Source: Dehalococcoidia bacterium
Lineage (GTDB): Bacteria > Chloroflexota > Dehalococcoidia > Dehalococcoidales > RBG-16-60-22
Reading direction: 5' to 3'
DNA: 8,129 nt
Assembly: GCA_030613665.1 (NCBI GenBank)
Contig: JAUWLN010000079.1
Span: 1-8,129 of the forward strand
Part shown: one piece after another, positions 1 to 6,493 of the stretch
How the letters are laid out: every line of letters starts with the position of its first letter
Position numbering within the stretch: position 1 is the stretch's first letter
Notes under the pieces: model-generated
What the model was told of the DNA's origin: nothing
The model's input: only the letters and a program-made list of their open reading frames with translations
Databases searched by the model: none
Made by a program: the position numbers and the translations under genes

Positions 1-1
1 C

Positions 2-307
2 CAGGGAAGTGACCTGTATGATCCGTCAATGCTCAGAATAAATCCTTCTACTGGAAAAGAAGGTGAGAGAGAGGTAGAGGAACTCTCGCTTGGTCAGTCT
101 ACCAGGCTGGCTATAGGGCAGAACATGGCCGGGCTACAGGAACGGCTTTCCAGAATCATGGAGACCATGGGGGAATGGGAAGAAGTACAGGAACTGGCGA
201 GGCTCTTTCGCCAGATGGCAGAAACCAGGGACATGATAGAAGAAGAGGTGGAGGTACTCTCCCTGAGGCGAGTCTTTCCGGGGCATTGCCGCCTTTGTCC
301 CATATAG
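2..307 (+). CDS. C-terminal part of an unrecognised protein, cut by the window start
   Basis: I do not recognise this protein. The frame is open to the first bases of the window. An ATG lies at 29, but it has no Shine-Dalgarno sequence in front and the in-frame codons before it read as plausible protein (QGSDLYDPS), so the gene most likely begins upstream of the window. The visible 101 residues are highly charged and rich in Glu and Arg. A predicted helical stretch covers most of the middle, with repeated LxxL-type spacing typical of coiled coils. The protein ends in a short Cys-containing tail, GHCRLCPI. The stop at 305-307 lies 57 bases before the serine recombinase on the same strand, so the two may be co-transcribed, and this may be an accessory gene of the same integrated element. 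No catalytic motif is visible. It is called coding for its length, position and clean reading into the recombinase's leader. Confidence 0.55.
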   Translation, partial: QGSDLYDPSMLRINPSTGKEGEREVEELSLGQSTRLAIGQNMAGLQERLSRIMETMGEWEEVQELARLFRQMAETRDMIEEEVEVLSLRRVFPGHCRLCPI

Positions 308-364
308 GACCTTACAAGGGAGAGTATAACTGAAAGCATCGGAACATTCAGGGGAGGGTGAAAT

Positions 365-1945
365 ATGGAGACCAAGAAAAGAGCTGGGACCTATATCAGG
401 GTATCCAGCAGGGAACAGGCCACAGAGGACAAGGCGAGCCTCGAGGTGCAGCAGCGTGATTGTGACACTTACTGCCGCCGTAAGGGCTATGATATAGTCT
501 GCTCGCCATATGTGGATGTCCAGTCCGGTACCGACAGCCGCAAAGAAAGGGCTGCCTTTGAGCAGATGCTTGAGGATGCGCGAAAAGGTGCTTTCGACAT
601 TATCGTCGCCTGGAGGCCTGACCGTCTCTTCCGCAGTCTGTGGCCGGCGGCCCGGCTGAAACAGGTGATGGATACCACCGGAGTGGACGTGGAGACAGTA
701 ACCCAGCCCATGGACAAGAGCACGCTGGGTCTGTGGGCCTGGGTAGCCGAGCGGGAGATTCAGAACATCAGGGAAAGAACGATGATGGGAAGGGAATCCT
801 TAGCCAGGGCCGGCAAGTTCGTGACCGGAAATCCTCCATACGGTTATAAGTACGATCCTTCAATTAAACAACTGCGACACGATGAAACAGAGCATCTCCA
901 GGTAGTGGATATTTTCAATTGGGTTGCTCAGGGCAAGTCCATTGGTTCGCTGGTCACCGACTTCAATTTGCTGGGAATCTTGACCAGGCGCGGCAAACCC
1001 TGGACCCGACAGCAGATAGCTAAAATACTCAAGAATCCCATCTACGCCGGACGGGCCTACTGGGGTAAGAGGGAGCGGCGTAATGGGCTCGTGGTAGCTA
1101 AAAAGAGCGTCGAAGAAAGGATATTAATACCGGTAACGCCCGTGGTAACCGAGGAGATATTCGAGAGGGTGCAACGTCAATTGAACAAGAATCGGCGAAT
1201 ATCGCCCAGGAACACCAAGGCAGTCCATATACTGCAGCATCTGCTTTGGTGCCGTGGCTGCAGTACGTCCTTCGGGGCCAGAAGCCGAAACAGCCGGTAC
1301 GGCAAACCGTTGATAACTCCGAAGAGGTATTACGGGTGCAGGGGCATGAAACAGAGCCCAGGTGCCTATCATTGCCGCAGGCCTGCCGAGCTAAACGCTA
1401 CCACCCTGGAGAATGCAGTCTGGAACGAAGTGACTCAGGCATTTGCCGAACCACAGACTCTGTTGAAAATCTTGAGAGACAGAAATGCAACCGCAGATGA
1501 AAAAGCCAGGCTGATAAGAACAAAACTCGACAAGGCTGCAGAGCAGCTTGAAAAGAAAAACCTCGAACTGCAGCAGGTGCTTACCTATGCAAGGCAGAAC
1601 CTTCTGTCCACCGAAGAACTAAAACCTCAGCTGGCGCAGGTACGTGAACAGAAACAGCATTGGGAAGAAGAGGTGCAAAATCTCAAACAGAAGCTGGGGT
1701 CTCTGCAAACTGATGCCGGGAACCTTGCAGATGCAGAGAAACTGTGTCTTTCGATTCGTGAACGACTGGTTGATGTTACACCACAGCAGAAGAAGGAATT
1801 CCTACGGCTGGTTGTTGAGCGTATTTGGGTGGACAGGAATAATAACCTCGAAATAGAAGTGGTTATTCCAAAATTGGAGAAGCAGGCCGATGATGTCATT
1901 TGTGAACCCCCCCTCTCCTTCAAAGGAGAGAGGGAGGGAAATTAG
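365..1945 (+). CDS. Large serine recombinase (site-specific integrase/resolvase family)
   Basis: A 526-residue large serine recombinase, the class that integrates and excises phages, conjugative elements and cassettes through a covalent serine-DNA intermediate. The resolvase domain fills about residues 7-150: YIRVSS gives Arg12 and the likely nucleophile Ser14, and WRPDRLFRS gives Asp86, Arg87 and Arg90. The recombinase DNA-binding domain covers about 155-275, including the GNPPYGYKYD stretch and the KNPIYAG motif. A zinc ribbon uses Cys296, Cys299, Cys325 and Cys337. A long coiled coil spans about 375-450, then a conserved C-terminal segment ending near residue 502. Length and domain order are normal, so it looks intact. 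The start is set by GGGGAGGG at 351-358, 6-7 bases before the ATG. The last residues, PPLSFKGEREGN, are encoded by an inverted repeat, so the native tail may have been replaced. The att sites cannot be read from this window. Confidence 0.93.
   Translation: METKKRAGTYIRVSSREQATEDKASLEVQQRDCDTYCRRKGYDIVCSPYVDVQSGTDSRKERAAFEQMLEDARKGAFDIIVAWRPDRLFRSLWPAARLKQVMDTTGVDVETVTQPMDKSTLGLWAWVAEREIQNIRERTMMGRESLARAGKFVTGNPPYGYKYDPSIKQLRHDETEHLQVVDIFNWVAQGKSIGSLVTDFNLLGILTRRGKPWTRQQIAKILKNPIYAGRAYWGKRERRNGLVVAKKSVEERILIPVTPVVTEEIFERVQRQLNKNRRISPRNTKAVHILQHLLWCRGCSTSFGARSRNSRYGKPLITPKRYYGCRGMKQSPGAYHCRRPAELNATTLENAVWNEVTQAFAEPQTLLKILRDRNATADEKARLIRTKLDKAAEQLEKKNLELQQVLTYARQNLLSTEELKPQLAQVREQKQHWEEEVQNLKQKLGSLQTDAGNLADAEKLCLSIRERLVDVTPQQKKEFLRLVVERIWVDRNNNLEIEVVIPKLEKQADDVICEPPLSFKGEREGN
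1909..1934. repeat. Inverted repeat overlapping the recombinase 3' end
   Basis: CTCTCCTT at 1913-1920 faces AAGGAGAG at 1923-1930, and the arms extend outward as CCC/GGG after one mismatch. In RNA the hairpin would keep a small loop. It lies inside the last codons of the recombinase. C-rich/G-rich repeats of this CTCTCCTT..AAGGAGAG type are, as I recall, common dispersed elements in Dehalococcoidia-like genomes. Whether this copy is dispersed needs a genome-wide search. Confidence 0.6.
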
Positions 1946-1966
1946 AAGAGGGGCGCAGCCCCTCTT
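1946..1966. repeat. Perfect 9-bp hairpin directly after the recombinase stop
   Basis: AAGAGGGGC, a GCA loop, then GCCCCTCTT: a perfect 9-bp stem starting one base after the TAG stop. It is GC-rich enough to be a strong RNA hairpin and could stop or slow RNA polymerase or protect the 3' end. No T-tract follows (the next bases are AGGCGCCCGC), so it is not a standard intrinsic terminator. It adjoins the 1909-1934 inverted repeat and the two may be one repeat unit. Confidence 0.6.
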
Positions 1967-1990
1967 AGGCGCCCGCAAAAGGAACTGGAT

Positions 1991-2020
1991 TTGAGGGCGA
2001 TTTTAGTGTTAACATATACG
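1991..2020 (+). promoter_or_regulatory. Weak candidate promoter for the PAS-domain gene
   Basis: TTGAGG at 1991-1996 and TATACG at 2015-2020 each match 4 of 6 bases of the sigma-70 boxes, with an 18-base spacer. The short region between the recombinase hairpins and the PAS gene must hold any promoter of that gene, which makes the match worth recording, but it is weak. Confidence 0.25.
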
Positions 2021-2042
2021 TTATAAAGAAGGGAGGGGCCAG

Positions 2043-2435
2043 ATGCTGGAGCAGTTTTCCGGTGAGTTGCTGGAGGCGATTTTCGATACATTGCCACTGG
2101 ACGTGACATACGTTGATGAAAACGATACTGTGAGATATTACAGCAAGCATGATGAGAGGGTATTCCGGCGGACGCCGGCGGTTATCGGCCGCCAGGTGCA
2201 GAACTGCCACCCTAGAGACAGCCTGGAAAAAGTTATTCAGGTGGTCGAAGAATTGAAGTCTGGGAAGAGAAAATCTGCCGAGTTCTGGATTGATTTTAAA
2301 GGACGCAAGGTCTACATCAGATACTTTGTCGTGCACGATAAAGAGGGGAAGTATCGCGGCATTCTTGAAGTAACACAGGACATCACCGATATTCAGAAAA
2401 TAGAAGGGCAGAAGCGGCTGCTGGATATGACGTAA
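2043..2435 (+). CDS. Stand-alone PAS-domain protein of the DUF438 C-terminal type
   Basis: A 130-residue soluble protein made of a single PAS domain. It looks like the PAS module at the C-terminus of DUF438/hemerythrin-like proteins: a start of the LPLDVTYVDENDTVRYYS kind, IGRQVQNCHP at residues 48-57, a strand-rich middle around FWIDFKGRKVYIRYFVV, and EVTQDITDIQKIEG at the end. PAS domains bind small ligands, haem or flavin, or mediate dimerisation. No output domain (kinase, GGDEF, HTH) follows, so it probably acts through a partner or as a sensor fragment. Cys55 and His56 in the NCHP motif are family-conserved; a role in ligand binding is unproven. The ATG is well set by GGAGG at 2032-2036, 6 bases away. 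The gene converges on dinB with only 18 bases between stops. A DUF438 or HHE domain upstream is absent, so it is either a real single-domain version or a remnant. Confidence 0.85.
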   Translation: MLEQFSGELLEAIFDTLPLDVTYVDENDTVRYYSKHDERVFRRTPAVIGRQVQNCHPRDSLEKVIQVVEELKSGKRKSAEFWIDFKGRKVYIRYFVVHDKEGKYRGILEVTQDITDIQKIEGQKRLLDMT

Positions 2436-2453
2436 TTAGCCCTTCTCTCAGTT

Positions 2454-3685
2454 TTATCTTGATAAACTTGGTGTATGCAGGCTGTAGCCCTCGCTGGTTT
2501 CCGGGAAGATGTCTCTCAGTTGCAAAGTTCTTCCCGTCTGTATGGCGCTGAAGCCGTACTTTTTGCGGATTCGGTCGACTGCCGCGTTCAGTTGTTCCAG
2601 TCGTTGAACGGATGGGTCCAGCATGTCCGGCTGCTTCCCGGCCTCCACCAGATGTGACACGCCGATGCCGATAAGGCGCACCGCCTGCTTGCTGTGGGAT
2701 ATCTCGTTTTTCAGCAGTTTTAAACCGGTGTCGAATATGGTCTGGTCGGTATCGGCTGATTTAGGCAGCGTCTGCTGGTGGGTGGTGGTGGTGAAATCGG
2801 CGTATCTCAGCTTGAGCGTGATGCACCTTGCCAGCTTCTCTTTCTGGCGCAGTTCGCTGCCCACACGTTCACTCAGGTAACGGAGCGTCGCCTGTACGAC
2901 GGCGGTGTCCCTGGTGTCCCGGCTGAAGGTGGTCTCCCGGCTGATGGATTTGGCGGCGGCGGGAGGCTCCACTTTGCGGTCGTCAATGCCGCTGGCATGG
3001 TCGTGTATGAGCTTGCCGAATGCCCCGAAGTGGCCCTTCAGTGTCTCTGCGGGCACTGCCGCCAGCTGGCCGATGGTACCAATGCCCAGTTTTTTCAGGA
3101 CCTGCTCGCTTTTTTTGCCGATGCCGGGCAGCCTGTTCGCCGGTAACGGGGAGAGGAAGGCGCTTTCTCCACCGGCGGGGATGTCCAGCAGTCCGTCCGG
3201 CTTGGATGCTTCCGAGGCAATCTTGGCGACCACCTTGCTGCTGGCGATGCCGATTGATGCGCAGATGCCCAGCTCGTCTTTGACGCGCTGCTTGAGCTTC
3301 TCCGCCATCTTTGGTATGGAGCCGTGGAGCGACTCGAATCCGGTAACATCGAGGTAAGCTTCGTCGATGCCCAGCGGCTCCAGGAAGGGAGAGAAGTCAG
3401 CCAGTATCGCCATGAATTTTTGTGAGGCCTCGCGGTAAAGTTTGTAATTGCCCTCGATGAATATGGCCTGCGGGCAGAGTGGCTGGCGGTAAGCAGCGGC
3501 ATGGCGGAATGCACCCCGTAGGCGCGGGCTTCGTAGGAAGCGGCGGCCACTACTCCTCTCCTGTCGGGCTTGCCGCCGACGACCACCGGCTTGCCCTTCA
3601 ACTTTGGGTCGAGCACCTGCTCCACGGAGACGAAGAAAGCGTCAAGGTCAATGTGCATGATGCGGCGCGGCTTCCGGTTGCCCAT
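2454..3685 (-). pseudogene. dinB: DNA polymerase IV (DinB, Y-family), interrupted by an apparent one-base deletion
   Basis: DinB copies damaged DNA during translesion synthesis. Two reading frames together give a full Pol IV of about 410 residues. The N-terminal frame (ATG at 3685) has HIDLDAFFVSVE with catalytic Asp13 and steric-gate Phe18, then YEARAYGVHSAMPLLTA. The remainder lies in another frame: LCPQAIFIEGNYKLYREAS, GIDEAYLDVTG (catalytic Asp and Glu near 108-109), the helix-hairpin-helix LPGIGKKSEQVLKKLG, and the little-finger domain. The C-terminal QLRDIF, 16 residues from the end, resembles a sliding-clamp-binding motif. Between the Ala codon at 3487-3485 and the Leu codon at 3479-3477 there are five bases where the E. 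coli spacing (MP, six residues, LCP) needs six. No other stop or damage is seen, so it is either a recent mutation or a sequencing/assembly error. The start has GAGGA 7 bases upstream and follows the ferredoxin stop by 2 bases. Confidence 0.85.
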
Positions 3686-3687
3686 TT

Positions 3688-3900
3688 CTAAATCCTCATT
3701 ATCTGCACCGCCTTAAGCGGGCAGGCGCGGGCGCAATCGCCGCACCCCTGGCAGGTGGAGGGGTGGAACATGGGTTTGTGATAGGGGGATTCCTGTTTAA
3801 TCAGCTTGTGCGGGCAGGCGGACAGAGCCATACAGTTACCATGCTGGCACTTTTCCGGCTGGCACTTGTCAAAGACCACCAGGGCCATCTTATTCGGCAT
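3688..3900 (-). CDS. Small ferredoxin-like protein with two [4Fe-4S] cysteine motifs
   Basis: A 70-residue soluble iron-sulfur protein. The C-terminal half has a standard [4Fe-4S] motif, CQGCGDCARACP, with Cys50, 53, 56 and 60. The N-terminal half has four cysteines with wider spacing: Cys13, 18, 23 and 29, the last followed by Pro. This DKCQPEKCQ style recalls the first cluster of RLI/ABCE1-type ferredoxin domains. It probably carries two clusters and transfers electrons, but the partner is unknown. The gene begins one base after the DUF951 stop and ends 2 bases before the dinB start. The only SD-like sequence (GGAG) is about 16 bases from the ATG, so translation is probably coupled to the upstream gene. 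Family membership is clear; the role is not. Confidence 0.88.
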   Translation of the reverse strand: MPNKMALVVFDKCQPEKCQHGNCMALSACPHKLIKQESPYHKPMFHPSTCQGCGDCARACPLKAVQIMRI

Positions 3901-3901
3901 C

Positions 3902-4252
3902 TCAGGATTTTTCCGTCTCCTTTTTTAAGTTCTCCAGTTCTTCCTCGAGCTCTTCGCGCTGCTGCCACAGGTGCAGCGACACCGAGTGGGCCGGCCAGCG
4001 GGCCAGTAAATCGGCCAGCCTGGCTTCGAGTTCCTTTATACGTTCGCTGGCCGTTTTTCTGGACCGGGGTTCTTCTCTGGAGATAACGGCTTTTACCCGG
4101 TGCTCAAAGATGCTTCTCGGCAGAAGCACGCGGTGCTGGCAGTGTGAGCATTTTATTCCGATGTCGGCGCCAACCCGGACTACCTGCCAATCATAGCTGC
4201 CGCAGGGGTGTTTTTTCTTCAAACGGACGATATCGCCGATTTTTATGTCCAT
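3902..4252 (-). CDS. DUF951-family protein with a C-terminal coiled-coil extension
   Basis: Residues 1-56 match the DUF951 family, a small SH3-like/zinc-ribbon type protein of unknown function common in Firmicutes and Chloroflexi. Visible hallmarks are MDIKIGDIVRLKKKHPCG at the start, DWQVVRVGADIGIKC, Cys17 in HPCG, the pair Cys35/Cys38, and the LLPRSIFEHRVK end. The usual family members, as I recall, are about 60-75 residues; this one has 116. The extra about 55 residues are strongly charged and predicted coiled coil in two segments (about 68-86 and 96-115), separated by WPAHSVSLHLW. GGAG 8 bases before the ATG supports the start. It lies 27 bases after pyrF and one base before the ferredoxin in one operon. 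The biochemical role is unknown; nucleic-acid binding is a guess from the fold type. Confidence 0.85.
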   Translation of the reverse strand: MDIKIGDIVRLKKKHPCGSYDWQVVRVGADIGIKCSHCQHRVLLPRSIFEHRVKAVISREEPRSRKTASERIKELEARLADLLARWPAHSVSLHLWQQREELEEELENLKKETEKS

Positions 4253-4279
4253 GGCTCTGGCTCCAGGCGGGAAGCAAAA

Positions 4280-5101
4280 TCATGAGCCGGTTTCTTTGAC
4301 GTGGCGGTTAATTTGTTCTTTCAGGTCGACGGCAGCCTGGCGCGCCGCCTCAGCAAAATTTTTTCCCTTTGAGGCATAAAGGATTTGCCTTGAAGAGTTG
4401 ATAATCGCCTTCTCGCCATGGCGGTCAACGCCATAGCGGACGGTCAGTGCCAGGTCTCCCCCCTGGGCACCGATGCCTGGAATCAGGAGAGGCATATCGG
4501 GGTGCTGCTCGCGGATGGCTTTCAGTTCATCGGGATAGGTTGCCCCCACCACCAGCCCGATGTTTCCATGAATGTTCCATTCACCTGCCCGGCGGGCAAC
4601 AACCGCAAATAAAGGCAGGCGCTCATTGTCTCCGCTTTCGGTAGTGAGCGCCTGGAAATCGACGGCGCTGGCATTTGAGGTGCGGCAGAGGATGAAGACA
4701 CCGCGCTCCTGATATTGCAGGAATGGCTCTATGGAATCATAGCCGAGGTAGGGATTTACCGTGGCGGCATCAAAGCCAAAGTGGTTGAAAATGGCGCGGG
4801 CATAGGCTTGCGCCGTGTTGCCGATATCACCCCGTTTGGCATCGCCGATAACCGGTATATCGTCCGGAATGAAGTTTCTTGTCTGTTTCAGGATGCTCAT
4901 TCCGTCGTCGCCCAGCGCTTCGTAGAAGGCGAAATTAAGCTTATAGGCACAGGCCAGGTCGGAGGTGGCTTCAATGATAGCCCGGTTAAATTCGGCAACG
5001 CTGACGTTTTCCGGCATCTTCTCCGGGTCAGGGTCAAGCCCGACGCACAGGAGACTGCTGTTCTTTCTCACAGATTCGGTTAGCTTTTCAATAAACGTCA
5101 C
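4280..5101 (-). CDS. pyrF: Orotidine-5'-phosphate decarboxylase (type 2)
   Basis: PyrF converts orotidine 5'-phosphate to UMP, the last step of de novo UMP synthesis, in the cytoplasm. The 273-residue sequence is of the longer type-2 family. Visible sites are LCVGLDPDP at residues 18-26, the catalytic stretch GDAKRGDIGNT at 86-96 with Asp87, Lys89 and Asp92, and the phosphate-binding PGIGAQGGD at 208-216. NSSRQILYAS follows at 235-244. Nothing is missing. The start is GTG at 5101, with GGAGGG about 5 bases upstream; the next residues TFIEKL fit the family N-terminus. It sits 66 bases after the SWIM-protein gene and 27 bases before the DUF951 gene. Other pyrimidine genes are not in the window, so it is separated from its pathway partners here. 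Confidence 0.96.
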   Translation of the reverse strand: MTFIEKLTESVRKNSSLLCVGLDPDPEKMPENVSVAEFNRAIIEATSDLACAYKLNFAFYEALGDDGMSILKQTRNFIPDDIPVIGDAKRGDIGNTAQAYARAIFNHFGFDAATVNPYLGYDSIEPFLQYQERGVFILCRTSNASAVDFQALTTESGDNERLPLFAVVARRAGEWNIHGNIGLVVGATYPDELKAIREQHPDMPLLIPGIGAQGGDLALTVRYGVDRHGEKAIINSSRQILYASKGKNFAEAARQAAVDLKEQINRHVKETGS

Positions 5102-5167
5102 TCCGACCCTCCGCAGGTTATAGCTGGCAACGGGCAGTCAACCGAGCGGTACACCAGCTTGAAGGAA

Positions 5168-5431
5168 TTATCGGGCGATTTCGGGATGCGGTATCTGAGC
5201 TTCGGCGGGAAGCATATCGCCTAGGATTTTCTGCAGTGCCATGGTATGGCTGCAGAAGCCCCATGTGGAGAAGAAAGGGCAGGAGCAGTGCCACTGGCCG
5301 TCTTTATAGCCGGTGTTGTAGTTGTCATTCTCGCCGCGGAACTTAACGGCAAGTTCGGTGAACGCTACGCGGTCGGTTTCCTGAGCGTATCGATTTGCCT
5401 TTTCAATCTTCCCGATCAAGCTGGACTGCAT
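5168..5431 (-). CDS. Small SWIM zinc-finger protein
   Basis: An 87-residue protein whose centre carries a SWIM zinc finger: WHCSCPFF with Cys49 and Cys51, then GFCSHTMAL with Cys60 and His62, giving the CxC...CxH pattern. SWIM fingers bind DNA or proteins and often occur in helicase- or MULE-linked proteins. Here the domain stands alone with a charged N-terminus (residues 1-45) and a short tail, so the function is not known. The start is well set by AAGGAGGG 7 bases before the ATG. It is the first gene of the minus-strand operon that continues with pyrF, and a candidate promoter lies about 120 bases upstream. Confidence 0.85.
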   Translation of the reverse strand: MQSSLIGKIEKANRYAQETDRVAFTELAVKFRGENDNYNTGYKDGQWHCSCPFFSTWGFCSHTMALQKILGDMLPAEAQIPHPEIAR

Positions 5432-5552
5432 ATGCCTTCCCTCCTTAATTAAAAAAACACTGGCCTAATCTGGCACAGCGCTTCGACTCATATTGCCAAG
5501 CCCCTCGCTCCCGGATTCATATTAATACTTCCATCATCATTTCATTAATTAA

Positions 5553-5581
5553 ATTTTAACTCTTTTCAAACCGTAAGTCTA
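5553..5581 (-). promoter_or_regulatory. Candidate promoter for the SWIM-pyrF-dinB operon
   Basis: On the minus strand, TAGACT (5581-5576, 4 of 6 matches) and TAAAAT (5558-5553, 5 of 6) are separated by 17 bases, the optimal sigma-70 spacing. It would leave an untranslated leader of about 115 bases before the SWIM gene. The region is AT-rich, so chance matches are likely. Confidence 0.35.
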
Positions 5582-5614
5582 GGGGAGTTGTAACGATTTT
5601 CCACCGCCTTTTAT

Positions 5615-5644
5615 TTGCCTCTACTGAAGCTGATGCGGTAAAAT
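5615..5644 (+). promoter_or_regulatory. Candidate promoter for the FmdB-dtd pair
   Basis: TTGCCT at 5615-5620 (4 of 6) and TAAAAT at 5639-5644 (5 of 6) are separated by 18 bases. Transcription would begin about 20 bases before the GTG start of the FmdB-type gene, leaving just room for its SD. Confidence 0.4.
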
Positions 5645-5671
5645 GTAAAGTAAAAAGGCGTGAGGTGAAGT

Positions 5672-5935
5672 GTGCCCATTTACGAGTATGAGTGTGGCAA
5701 ATGCCAGTTTCATTTCGAGAGGAAGCAGAGCTTCGATGAGGAACCGATAACGATGTGCCCGCAGTGCCAGGGAAAGGCTAGTCGTGTGATACATTCCACT
5801 CCGGTCATCTTCAAGGGCAGCGGTTTTTATGTTACCGATAGCCGTAAACACAGTAAACCAGAAGGACACAAGGAACCGGAGAAGAGTAAAAAAGAGACAT
5901 CAGGTAAGGAAACAAGTAAAGAAAAGGGGAAGTAG
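5672..5935 (+). CDS. FmdB-family zinc-ribbon protein (putative regulatory protein)
   Basis: An 87-residue member of the FmdB (CxxC_CxxC_SSSS) family. MPIYEYECGKC opens the protein in the classical way, with Cys8/Cys11 and Cys29/Cys32 forming one zinc ribbon. The segment after it, IFKGSGFYVTDSRK (46-59), is also typical. The tail from about 58 is very rich in Lys, Glu and Ser, which is usual for bacterial members and probably disordered. The family was named after a gene proposed to regulate formamidase/amidase genes; its molecular role is largely unproven and may involve nucleic acids. The start is GTG, with GAGGTG about 5 bases before it; the next codons give the family N-terminus exactly. 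dtd begins 4 bases after its stop, so the two form an operon. Confidence 0.9.
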   Translation: MPIYEYECGKCQFHFERKQSFDEEPITMCPQCQGKASRVIHSTPVIFKGSGFYVTDSRKHSKPEGHKEPEKSKKETSGKETSKEKGK

Positions 5936-5939
5936 CTTT

Positions 5940-6395
5940 GTGAAAGCACTCCTGCAGCGTGTTACGAGAGCCTCCGTCGCCGTAGGCAATGATGTAGTGG
6001 GCGAGATAGGGCGGGGGCTCGTAGTACTTCTCGGCGTCGCCAATGGCGATACCGCAAGAGACGCGGAATATCTGGTACAAAAGGTCGCCAACCTGCGCAT
6101 CTTTGCCGATAGCGATGGCAAGTTCAACCTGTCGGCGCTTGACGTCCATGCCGAGCTGCTGATTGTCAGCCAATTCACCCTGCTTGCTGATACCAGGAAG
6201 GGGAGACGACCCAGCTTCGTCAATGCGGCACCACCGGAACTGGCCGATGAGCTGTTTGTCTGCTTTGTAGAACAGGCAAAAGCTACCGGCCTTAAGGTGG
6301 CCACCGGGCGATTTCAGACGTATATGCAGGTTGAAATCCATAATGACGGCCCGGTTACTGTCATGCTGGATAGCGGCGGAAAAACGCAAGACTAA
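5940..6395 (+). CDS. dtd: D-aminoacyl-tRNA deacylase
   Basis: Dtd hydrolyses D-amino acids (and glycine mischarged on tRNA-Ala) from tRNA, protecting translation. The 151 residues fit the normal size of about 145-150. The start KALLQRVTRASVAV, SQFTLLADTRKGRRPSF at 77-93 and the C-terminal NDGPVTVMLDS with the Gly137-Pro138 motif are all in place. The motif usually written SQFTLY reads SQFTLL here, a mild change. The start is GTG at 5940, giving the family N-terminus; the same frame stays open back to 5829, but that extension overlaps the FmdB gene and has no homology, so it was not used. GGGGA lies about 9 bases upstream. The gene is 4 bases after the FmdB stop. Nothing suggests inactivation. 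Confidence 0.95.
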   Translation: MKALLQRVTRASVAVGNDVVGEIGRGLVVLLGVANGDTARDAEYLVQKVANLRIFADSDGKFNLSALDVHAELLIVSQFTLLADTRKGRRPSFVNAAPPELADELFVCFVEQAKATGLKVATGRFQTYMQVEIHNDGPVTVMLDSGGKTQD

Positions 6396-6414
6396 TAGCA
6401 ATCGCAAATAATTT

Positions 6415-6436
6415 TAATTGCAAAGCCTTGCAATTA
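6415..6436. promoter_or_regulatory. Candidate Fur-family operator upstream of the Fur-family gene
   Basis: Two perfect 9-base arms, TAATTGCAA and TTGCAATTA, are separated by AGCC. The core reads TTGCAA-N4-TTGCAA, two palindromic half-sites one helical turn apart. It lies 58 bases before the regulator's ATG, where autoregulation would be expected. A matching but weaker site precedes the ZnuA-like gene. A T-run (TTTTTT, 6443-6448) follows, so a poor terminator for dtd is a second reading, but the stem is AT-rich. Confidence 0.65.
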
Positions 6437-6482
6437 CCCCGATTTTTTGCTAAACTTTCTCTGTTTGGTCATTAAATAGCGA

Positions 6483-6488
6483 TTTTAT
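6483..6488 (+). promoter_or_regulatory. Weak candidate -10 box for a leaderless Fur-family transcript
   Basis: TTTTAT matches 4 of 6 bases of the -10 consensus and would place the start of transcription at or near the ATG at 6494. No convincing -35 is found at the right distance. It is listed only because the gene has no visible Shine-Dalgarno sequence, which a leaderless mRNA would explain. Confidence 0.2.
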
Positions 6489-6493
6489 TTCAT

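Noticed and set aside
29..307. Treating the first frame as a complete 92-residue gene
   Set aside because: No SD precedes the ATG at 29 and the frame is open to the window edge, so a truncated gene is more likely.
325..330. TATAAC as a -10 box for the recombinase
   Set aside because: No acceptable -35 exists at 16-18 bases upstream.
2403..2445. GAAGGGC/GCCCTTC inverted repeat at the PAS-dinB convergence
   Set aside because: Seven-base arms with a 29-base loop lying partly within the PAS coding sequence, and no T-tract.
2905..3357. Plus-strand open frames within the dinB region
   Set aside because: Their products are low-complexity, and the minus strand encodes clear DinB motifs over the same bases.
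5122..5159. AGCTGG...CCAGCT hairpin with an inner ACCG/CGGT pair between the SWIM gene and pyrF
   Set aside because: The arms are short, the loop is long and no T-tract follows, so it is too weak to call a terminator or riboswitch.
5451..5500. Possible attenuator before the SWIM gene: a short GC hairpin followed by a T-run on the minus strand
   Set aside because: The stem is only 5 pairs with bulges, so it is not convincing.
5445..5552. Two TTAATTAA palindromes exactly 100 bases apart in the divergent region
   Set aside because: The region is AT-rich and the motif short, so coincidence is the simplest reading.
5829..5939. Upstream ATG-initiated extension of dtd
   Set aside because: It overlaps the FmdB gene in another frame, and family homology begins at the GTG at 5940.
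5832..6407. Long open frame on the minus strand opposite dtd
   Set aside because: It shadows dtd and the FmdB gene, has no recognisable motif, and the plus-strand genes are certain.
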